Below the pieces are notes generated by a model. It was given only the letters and a program-made list of their open reading frames with translations. It was not told the origin of the DNA and did not search any database. A DNA stretch of 64,000 bases from Sulfitobacter mediterraneus. Its GTDB lineage: Bacteria; Pseudomonadota; Alphaproteobacteria; Rhodobacterales; Rhodobacteraceae. The position numbers were made by a program, and so were the translations under genes. The stretch spans positions 1-64,000 of the forward strand of contig NZ_CP069004.1 in the NCBI RefSeq assembly GCF_016801775.1, written 5' to 3'. This document shows positions 58,293 through 64,000 of the stretch, one piece after another. Each line of letters opens with the position of its first letter. Position 1 is the stretch's first letter.

Positions 58293-60224
58293 ATGTCCTT
58301 GGGCAACGTGCGTAATCTCGCCTTCTGGGTTGTTTTGCTTTTGCTGGTTTTGGCGCTGTTCAATCTGTTCAGCGGATCCAGCGGAAATTTGCAAAGCAAT
58401 GAGATCACTTATTCAGAGTTTGTAAAATCCGTTCAAAACGGTGAGGTGCGTCAGGTGACGCTGGATGGCGAGCAGGTCCGCTTCCGCAAGGCGGACGGTG
58501 CAGAATACGTCGCGATTAAACCGGAAGATGCTGAAATCACAACGCTTTTGATTGACAACGAGGTGCCGGTCAAAGCCACGCCTCAGGAACAATCAGGCTT
58601 CCAGACCTTCTTGATGTCGCTCTTGCCGATTGTGCTGCTGATTGGTGTGTGGATTTATTTCATGAACCGGATGCAGGGCGGTGGAAAAGGCGGGGCCATG
58701 GGCTTTGGCAAATCCAAGGCCAAGATGCTGACCGAAAAGCATGGGCGCGTCACGTTTGACGATGTCGCTGGCATTGATGAAGCCAAGGAAGAGCTTGAAG
58801 AGATTGTGGAATTCCTGCGCAACCCGCAGAAATTCTCGCGCCTCGGTGGCAAGATCCCCAAGGGCGCTTTGCTTGAAGGCCCTCCCGGTACTGGTAAGAC
58901 TTTGCTGGCCCGCGCCATTGCGGGTGAGGCGGGTGTGCCATTCTTCACCATCTCGGGGTCCGATTTCGTCGAGATGTTCGTCGGCGTTGGCGCGTCGCGT
59001 GTGCGCGATATGTTTGAACAGGCGAAAAAGAACGCGCCTTGTATTGTGTTCATCGACGAAATTGACGCCGTGGGTCGCCATCGTGGTGCCGGTTATGGCG
59101 GCGGCAATGACGAACGCGAACAGACCTTGAACCAGCTTTTGGTCGAGATGGACGGTTTTGAAGCGAACGAAGGTGTCATCATCATCGCCGCGACCAACCG
59201 TAAGGATGTTCTGGACCCTGCATTGCTGCGTCCGGGCCGGTTTGACCGTCAGGTGACGGTGGGCAATCCAGACATCAAAGGCCGCGAAAAGATCCTTGGC
59301 GTGCACGCCCGCAAAACACCGCTTGGCCCTGATGTGGATCTGCGCATCATCGCCCGTGGCACGCCCGGCTTTTCCGGTGCCGATCTGGCCAACCTTGTGA
59401 ACGAGGCGGCACTGACCGCCGCGCGACTGGGGCGCCGGTTTGTTGCAATGATGGATTTTGAATCCGCGAAAGACAAAATCATGATGGGTGCGGAACGCCG
59501 GTCGATGGTGCTGACGCAGGATCAAAAGGAAAAAACCGCATATCACGAGGCAGGCCATGCCATCGTCGGCATCAAGCTGCCGAAATGTGATCCGGTGTAC
59601 AAGGCCACGATCATTCCGCGCGGTGGCGCTTTGGGCATGGTGATGAGCCTGCCAGAAATGGACAAGCTGCAGATGTTCAAGGATGAAGCCGAGGAACGCA
59701 TTGCCATGACCATGGCGGGCAAGGCGGCTGAAATCTTCAAATACGGCGCTGACTCTGTATCGTCCGGCCCTGTGGGCGACATCATGCAAGCCAGCCAGCT
59801 GGCCCGTGCAATGGTCATGCGTTACGGCATGTCCGACAAGGTCGGCAACATCGACTACCAGGAAGCTGCGGCTGGATATCAGGCCAACGGAGGCGCGGGC
59901 GGGTTCTCTGTCTCGGCGGCGACGAAGGAACTGATCGAAAGCGAAGTGAAGCGGATCATCGATGAGGGCTATGAACTGGCTTACAAGCTGATCAGCGAAA
60001 ACAGCGAAGAATTCGAGCGTCTTGCGCAAGGCCTGCTGGAATACGAAACCCTGACCGGCGAAGAGATCAAGCGCGTGATGGCTGGACAGCCGCCCGCCGA
60101 AGATCCCGATGACGACAATTCGGACGAAGGCAACGCACCCAGCGTGACGGCCATTCCAAAAGCCAAGGGCAAAGGCAAGAAATCACCGCCCTCCGGCGGG
60201 ATGGAGCCAGAACCCTCGGTCTGA
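58293..60224 (+). CDS. ftsH: ATP-dependent zinc metalloprotease FtsH
   Basis: A 643-residue membrane protease. Two helices (about 11-28 and 110-127) flank a small periplasmic domain; the AAA+ domain has GPPGTGKT near 196-203 and [10 protein letters not shown], and the protease domain has the zinc motif HEAGH (His418, His422). The start is ATG 58293 or, better spaced from GGGAG, TTG 58299, which yields the family-typical [10 protein letters not shown] start. FtsH degrades membrane and regulatory proteins. Confidence 0.96.
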   Translation: MSLGNVRNLAFWVVLLLLVLALFNLFSGSSGNLQSNEITYSEFVKSVQNGEVRQVTLDGEQVRFRKADGAEYVAIKPEDAEITTLLIDNEVPVKATPQEQSGFQTFLMSLLPIVLLIGVWIYFMNRMQGGGKGGAMGFGKSKAKMLTEKHGRVTFDDVAGIDEAKEELEEIVEFLRNPQKFSRLGGKIPKGALLEGPPGTGKTLLARAIAGEAGVPFFTISGSDFVEMFVGVGASRVRDMFEQAKKNAPCIVFIDEIDAVGRHRGAGYGGGNDEREQTLNQLLVEMDGFEANEGVIIIAATNRKDVLDPALLRPGRFDRQVTVGNPDIKGREKILGVHARKTPLGPDVDLRIIARGTPGFSGADLANLVNEAALTAARLGRRFVAMMDFESAKDKIMMGAERRSMVLTQDQKEKTAYHEAGHAIVGIKLPKCDPVYKATIIPRGGALGMVMSLPEMDKLQMFKDEAEERIAMTMAGKAAEIFKYGADSVSSGPVGDIMQASQLARAMVMRYGMSDKVGNIDYQEAAAGYQANGGAGGFSVSAATKELIESEVKRIIDEGYELAYKLISENSEEFERLAQGLLEYETLTGEEIKRVMAGQPPAEDPDDDNSDEGNAPSVTAIPKAKGKGKKSPPSGGMEPEPSV

Positions 60225-60272
60225 TTTGGCCAGGCCATCACGAGGCCCGATCATTCTGAAACAAGAAATTAT

Positions 60273-60301
60273 AGACCCTGCTTCGGTGGGGTCTTTTCTT
60301 T
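60273..60301 (+). terminator. intrinsic terminator after ftsH
   Basis: AGACCC pairs with GGGGTCT around a TGCTTCGGT loop and is followed by TTTTCTTTT. It lies about 50 bp after the ftsH stop and is a convincing rho-independent terminator for the tol-pal-ftsH run. Confidence 0.85.
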
Positions 60302-60394
60302 TGGCGAGGGTTTCAGCAAGGTGCGCCGCATGAATTGACCCTGCGGCAGTTCGCCGCCGTCCACGGGGCCGGTTTGAAAATTTCGAGGAACACC

Positions 60395-60976
60395 ATGCCA
60401 GAATTAATACCAACTGATCATTACGCCCGCATCACCTGGATGGGCACAGTGCCTAAGGATCGGCCGAATATCCGGTCACAACCGATTGACACCGCTTTTG
60501 CCAGCTATGCCGGCATTGCAGGGGACTACCACGAAGGGCTGACCCGTGCCTCCTGTGTGCGTGTCACGTCGCAGCACCCCAAAGGCACCGAGATCCGCAA
60601 TGTGCGGCAGCTTTCCATTCTGTCCGCGGAAGAGCTGGATATCATCGCCAAGGAAATTGGTCTTGAGGCGATCAACCCGATCCATCTTGGCGCCTCGCTC
60701 GTGGTTGAGGGGATTGATGATTTCACCCACCTGCCGCCCAACTCCCGCCTGCAAGCCGAGAATGGCGCGACCATCGTGGTGGATATGCAAAACGGCCCCT
60801 GCAACTATCCCGCCCGCGAGATTGAGAACGATCACCCCGGTCACGGCAAAGGATTCTTGCCCGCCGCACGGGGCCGCCGGGGCGTCTGCGCCTGGATCGA
60901 ACGGGAAGGGCAGTTATCGATTGGGGACGTTTTGCGTTTGCACATCCCCGGACAGCGGGCATGGGCCCATAAATAA
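60395..60976 (+). CDS. MOSC domain protein
   Basis: A 193-residue protein with the MOSC (molybdenum cofactor sulfurase C-terminal) fold pattern: GIAGDYHEGLTRASCVRVTS, ILSAEELDIIAKEIG, NPIHLGASLVVEGIDDFTHLPP and GRRGVCAWIEREGQL with the conserved cysteine. The start is ATG 60395 with CGAGGAA upstream rather than the frame from 60335. MOSC proteins handle Mo cofactor, sulfur or metal transfer. It is alone on its transcript unit. Confidence 0.85.
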   Translation: MPELIPTDHYARITWMGTVPKDRPNIRSQPIDTAFASYAGIAGDYHEGLTRASCVRVTSQHPKGTEIRNVRQLSILSAEELDIIAKEIGLEAINPIHLGASLVVEGIDDFTHLPPNSRLQAENGATIVVDMQNGPCNYPAREIENDHPGHGKGFLPAARGRRGVCAWIEREGQLSIGDVLRLHIPGQRAWAHK

Positions 60977-60982
60977 GCGCGG

Positions 60983-61004
60983 GGCGTTTCCAAAAAGAAA
61001 CGCC
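60983..61004 (+). terminator. hairpin after MOSC gene
   Basis: GGCGTTTC and GAAACGCC pair perfectly with a six-base loop, seven bases after the MOSC stop codon. It has no T-run, but its position suggests the end of that transcript. Confidence 0.55.
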
Positions 61005-61029
61005 TGATCGGCTCATCGCCGCAACGAGA

Positions 61030-61121
61030 GGCGGATATGTCGGAAATGCGACCTCCGACACCGCCCGCATCCCTGTAAGACAGGGCAAAGAAAACGCCAG
61101 TTTGGCAAAAGGGGATTCCTA
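61030..61121 (+). ncRNA. structured 5' leader of fhs (candidate cis-regulatory RNA)
   Basis: The 116 bases before fhs can form a two-part hairpin, GGCGG (61030-61034) with CCGCC (61061-61065) and GTCGGA (61039-61044) with TCCGAC (61054-61059), and a second hairpin CCCTG/CAGGG (61071-61085). A 35-nt single-stranded stretch with the ribosome-binding site follows. I cannot match it to a named riboswitch. It could be a metabolite-responsive leader for one-carbon genes or simply a stable 5' end. Confidence 0.4.
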
Positions 61122-62798
61122 ATGGCTTTCAAGACCGACATTCAAATTGCACGAGAAGCGTCCAAACGCCCGATTCAGGAAATCGGCGCGAAGCTGGGCA
61201 TCTCCTCTGACGATCTGCTGCCCTATGGCCACGACAAAGCCAAAGTCAGCCAGCAGTTCATCAACTCTGTACAAGACCGCAAAGATGGCAAGCTGATCCT
61301 TGTCACCGCGATCAACCCGACACCAGCGGGCGAAGGAAAAACCACAACGACCGTCGGTCTGGGCGATGGCCTGAACCGCATCGGCAAAAAAGCCGCCGTT
61401 TGTATCCGCGAAGCATCGCTTGGACCAAACTTCGGCATGAAGGGTGGCGCCGCAGGCGGCGGCTACGCGCAGATCGTTCCAATGGAAGAAATGAACCTGC
61501 ACTTCACAGGCGACTTCCACGCGATCACATCCGCGCACTCCCTGCTGTCGGCGATGATCGACAACCACATCTACTGGGGCAACGACCTTGAAATCGACAC
61601 CCGCCGCGTTGTGTGGCGCCGCGTAGTGGACATGAACGACCGCGCCCTGCGCCAGATCACCACGTCCTTGGGCGGTGTTGCCAACGGCTTCCCCCGTGAG
61701 GCGGGCTTTGACATCACTGTAGCGTCCGAGGTTATGGCGATCCTTTGCCTGGCGAAAAACCTCGAAGATCTGCAGAAACGTCTGGGCGACATGATCGTGG
61801 CCTATCGCCGCGACAAATCCCCCGTCTTTGCGCGCGATATCAAGGCGCACGGCGCGATGACTGTTTTGCTGAAAGATGCAATGCAGCCGAACATCGTACA
61901 AACCCTTGAGAACAACCCAGCGTTTGTCCACGGCGGCCCGTTCGCCAACATCGCACACGGCTGTAACTCTGTCATCGCGACAACCACCGCGCTGAAACTG
62001 GCCGATTATGTTGTGACCGAGGCGGGCTTTGGGGCCGATCTGGGTGCAGAAAAGTTCCTGAACATCAAATGCCGCAAAGCGGGCCTGGCGCCATCTGCCG
62101 TTGTTGTCGTCGCCACCGTGCGCGCGATGAAAATGAACGGCGGCGTGGCCAAGGCCGACTTGGGCAGCGAAAACGTTGACGCGGTCAAGAACGGCTGTGC
62201 CAACCTGGGCCGTCACATCGAGAACATGAAATCCTTTGGTGTGCCTGTGGTTGTTGCGATCAACCACTTTGTCACCGACACCGACGCCGAAGTGCAGGCG
62301 GTAAAGGATTACGTGGCCTCCCAAGGGTCCGAAGCGGTTCTGTCCCGTCACTGGGAACTGGGCTCCGAAGGGTCCGCCGATCTGGCGACCAAAGTTGTCG
62401 AAACCATCGAAGCCAACGAAAGCAACTTTGCTCCGATCTATCCTGATGACATGGGCTTGGCGGACAAAATCAACACGATTGCGACCAAGATCTACCGTGC
62501 CGACAGCGCCCAGATGGACCAGAAGATCCTCAACCAGCTGAAGGAATGGGAAGATCAGGGTTATGGCAACCTGCCGGTTTGTATGGCCAAGACGCAGTAC
62601 AGCTTTACCACGGATCCGAACGAGCGCGGTGCGCCAACAGGGTTCGACATTCCTGTGCGTGAAGTGCGTCTGAGCGCGGGTGCCGGCTTTGTCGTCGCCA
62701 TCTGCGGTGAGATCATGACCATGCCGGGCCTGCCCCGGGTGCCCTCCGCCGAAAGCATCGGTCTGAACGATGCAGGCGAAGTCGAAGGCCTGTTCTAA
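61122..62798 (+). CDS. fhs: formate--tetrahydrofolate ligase
   Basis: A 558-residue enzyme that makes 10-formyltetrahydrofolate from formate, ATP and THF. The nucleotide motif is [15 protein letters not shown] near residue 67-81, with [18 protein letters not shown] and [19 protein letters not shown] downstream. Full length. AAAGGGG lies upstream of the ATG. It is next to two FolD-type genes, which convert 10-formyl-THF to 5,10-methylene-THF and back. Confidence 0.97.
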   Translation: MAFKTDIQIAREASKRPIQEIGAKLGISSDDLLPYGHDKAKVSQQFINSVQDRKDGKLILVTAINPTPAGEGKTTTTVGLGDGLNRIGKKAAVCIREASLGPNFGMKGGAAGGGYAQIVPMEEMNLHFTGDFHAITSAHSLLSAMIDNHIYWGNDLEIDTRRVVWRRVVDMNDRALRQITTSLGGVANGFPREAGFDITVASEVMAILCLAKNLEDLQKRLGDMIVAYRRDKSPVFARDIKAHGAMTVLLKDAMQPNIVQTLENNPAFVHGGPFANIAHGCNSVIATTTALKLADYVVTEAGFGADLGAEKFLNIKCRKAGLAPSAVVVVATVRAMKMNGGVAKADLGSENVDAVKNGCANLGRHIENMKSFGVPVVVAINHFVTDTDAEVQAVKDYVASQGSEAVLSRHWELGSEGSADLATKVVETIEANESNFAPIYPDDMGLADKINTIATKIYRADSAQMDQKILNQLKEWEDQGYGNLPVCMAKTQYSFTTDPNERGAPTGFDIPVREVRLSAGAGFVVAICGEIMTMPGLPRVPSAESIGLNDAGEVEGLF

Positions 62799-62805
62799 AC
62801 AACAC

Positions 62806-62828
62806 AAGGGGGGCAAATTGCCCCCCTT
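62806..62828 (+). terminator. AAGGGGGGC hairpin between fhs and the folD-like gene
   Basis: AAGGGGGGC pairs with GCCCCCCTT around AAATT, eight bases after fhs. There is only a short run after it, so it may attenuate or stabilise rather than fully terminate. Confidence 0.55.
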
Positions 62829-62881
62829 ATCCATTCCACCCTGCTTGGCCGTATTTTCGCGCCAGCAAAGGACCAATTTAC

Positions 62882-63763
62882 ATGAGTGCAACGATCATCG
62901 ACGGCAAAGCCATTGCAGCAACGATGCGCAAGGGCGTTGCAGCGCGTGCTGGAGAGCTGGCCGATAAGGGCTGGCAGCCCAAACTGGTGTCCCTGTCTGT
63001 GGGCGATGTCGCCGCCGCCGAACTTTATGTACGCAACCAGCAAAAGTCGGCCCACAGCGCCGGCGTGGATTTCGAGGCGCGCAATTATGACGCCGATACC
63101 TCGCTGGAACAGCTGACCGGTATCATCCAAGGTTTGAACGCTGACCCGCGCGTAAACGGGATCATCATCCAGCGCCCCTTGCCGGATCACATCCCGGTCA
63201 AGACCCTGCAAAAGCTGGTGCATCCGCTCAAAGACGTCGAAGGTATGCACCCCGCGTCCATCGGCAATATTGTCTACAACGATCTGGCGCTTGGCCCCTG
63301 TACGGCCGTGGCCGCAGTCGAAATTCTCAAAACCCTGCCGCTGGATATCGAAGGTCTCAACGTCGCGGTGATCGGTCACTCCGAAATTGTCGGCAAGCCC
63401 ATTGCATTCCTGCTGATGGGGCTTGGCGCCACAGTCACGGTTTGCCACCACATGACCCGATCAGTTGCGATGCACAGCCGCGCCGCCGATGCGGTATTTG
63501 TTGCGGTGGGCAAGCCGGGGTTGGTGACGGGCGAGATGCTCAAGCCCGGATGCGTTGTGATTGACATTGGCATCAACCGGGTCGATGGAAAGACCGTTGG
63601 CGACGCCGATTACGAAAGCTGCAAGGATGTCGCGGGCTGGATCACACCGGTACCGGGCGGGGTTGGCCCCGTGACGGTTGCGACGCTGATGTCCAACGCG
63701 GTCCATGCCACAGAAATGCAAATGAACCACTACCGGGACGCCTATGCCCGGACAGATTTTTAA
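62882..63763 (+). CDS. FolD-like protein with altered active site
   Basis: A 293-residue protein with the FolD fold. Conserved signs include IIQRPLPDHI, LKDVEGMHP, GHSEIVGKP and the NADP-side PVPGGVGPVTVATL. However, the catalytic lysine of the YxxxK motif is replaced: the site reads YVRNQ (Tyr49, Gln53), and the usual PCTPxG reads PCTAVA. In FolD that lysine is required for cyclohydrolase and dehydrogenase chemistry, so activity may be changed or lost. It lies between fhs and a canonical folD, so it is probably a diverged paralogue. A standard folD annotation should be treated with care. Confidence 0.85.
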   Translation: MSATIIDGKAIAATMRKGVAARAGELADKGWQPKLVSLSVGDVAAAELYVRNQQKSAHSAGVDFEARNYDADTSLEQLTGIIQGLNADPRVNGIIIQRPLPDHIPVKTLQKLVHPLKDVEGMHPASIGNIVYNDLALGPCTAVAAVEILKTLPLDIEGLNVAVIGHSEIVGKPIAFLLMGLGATVTVCHHMTRSVAMHSRAADAVFVAVGKPGLVTGEMLKPGCVVIDIGINRVDGKTVGDADYESCKDVAGWITPVPGGVGPVTVATLMSNAVHATEMQMNHYRDAYARTDF

Positions 63764-63775
63764 AGGGAGAGCCTG

Positions 63776-64000
63776 ATGACAGCTCAGATCATTGACGGAA
63801 AAGCCTTTGCAGCCACCGTGCGCGAGAAAGTCGCGGGCCATGTGCAGCGCCTGAAAGCCGATCACGGCATCACGCCCGGTCTGGCCGTTGTGCTGGTCGG
63901 CGAAGACCCGGCCAGCCAGGTCTACGTCCGCTCGAAGGGCAAACAGACCGTCGAGGTTGGTATGAAATCGGTCGAACACAAGCTGGACGCCGGCACCTCC
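63776..64000 (+). CDS. folD: methylenetetrahydrofolate dehydrogenase/cyclohydrolase FolD (partial)
   Basis: The first 75 codons are present before the window ends. The N-terminus [15 protein letters not shown] and [19 protein letters not shown] are canonical FolD, and the catalytic YxxxK is intact (YVRSK). It begins 12 bp after the FolD-like gene, with AAAGGGAGAG upstream. FolD interconverts 5,10-methylene-, 5,10-methenyl- and 10-formyl-THF. The gene continues beyond base 64000. Confidence 0.94.
   Translation, partial: MTAQIIDGKAFAATVREKVAGHVQRLKADHGITPGLAVVLVGEDPASQVYVRSKGKQTVEVGMKSVEHKLDAGTS

Noticed and set aside
60977..61121. Assigning the fhs leader to a known SAM, glycine or THF riboswitch
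   Set aside because: None of the consensus cores I know for these classes could be placed in the sequence; kept only as a structured leader.
61119..62891. 590-residue open frame on the - strand
   Set aside because: It is the exact antisense shadow of fhs, which has clear family motifs; the - frame shows no recognisable domain.

Overview
The window comes from an alphaproteobacterial chromosome, most likely the Roseobacter group of the Rhodobacteraceae. This rests on the 16S/23S sequence, an rrn operon with tRNA-Ile(GAU) and tRNA-Ala(UGC) in the spacer and tRNA-fMet at its end, the order ruvC-ruvA-ruvB-(unknown)-ybgC-tolQ-tolR-tolA-tolB-pal-cpoB-tilS-ftsH, and two perfect CtrA-type boxes. The genus cannot be fixed from the sequence alone. 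Most of the window is conserved core chromosome; the accessory-looking part is about 6.3-35.2 kb.

1-6.0 kb is a complete rRNA operon (16S, tRNA-Ile, tRNA-Ala, 23S with an enlarged helix 9, 5S, tRNA-fMet), with a tandem hairpin repeat between 5S and tRNA-fMet. 6.3-21.0 kb holds a giant cysteine-free RTX protein of about 4,514 residues: helical head, RTX calcium repeats, seven FG-GAP repeats, eleven cadherin-like domains and a DUF4214-like tail. A TIGR03032-like protein of unknown function follows it. 21.1-28.1 kb is a multicomponent phosphorelay. It has a CHASE/PAS hybrid histidine kinase, a second PAS kinase and a single-domain response regulator on the + strand, and a convergent pair on the - strand: a receiver fused to a degenerate GGDEF domain, and an Hpt protein. 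A CtrA box lies before the first kinase.

28.3-35.2 kb carries a uronate dehydrogenase, a DsbA-like isomerase, an ECF sigma/anti-sigma/fasciclin unit with a candidate ECF promoter, and a three-gene overlapping operon (M19 dipeptidase-like protein lacking metal ligands, an unrecognised 547-residue protein, a DUF3726-like protein). 35.3-47.7 kb is housekeeping: hrpB, meaB, xerC, a DUF484 protein, transaldolase, priA, MFS and MATE transporters, prmA and a small membrane protein.

47.8-60.2 kb runs from a DUF1127 protein through ruvCAB (with CtrA and LexA-like sites upstream), ybgC and the tol-pal genes to tilS and ftsH. A previously unlisted 43-codon ORF sits exactly between tolA and tolB and looks like a decayed copy of the tolA 3' end. 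60.4-64.0 kb has a MOSC protein, then one-carbon genes: fhs with a structured leader, a FolD-like protein lacking the catalytic lysine, and the start of a canonical folD that runs off the window.

The most unusual items are the giant adhesin-like protein with an apparent seven-bladed propeller and a duplicated five-domain block, the tolA-tail micro-ORF, the active-site-altered FolD beside a normal FolD, the metal-ligand-deficient M19 operon, and the CtrA boxes on the phosphorelay and ruvCAB.
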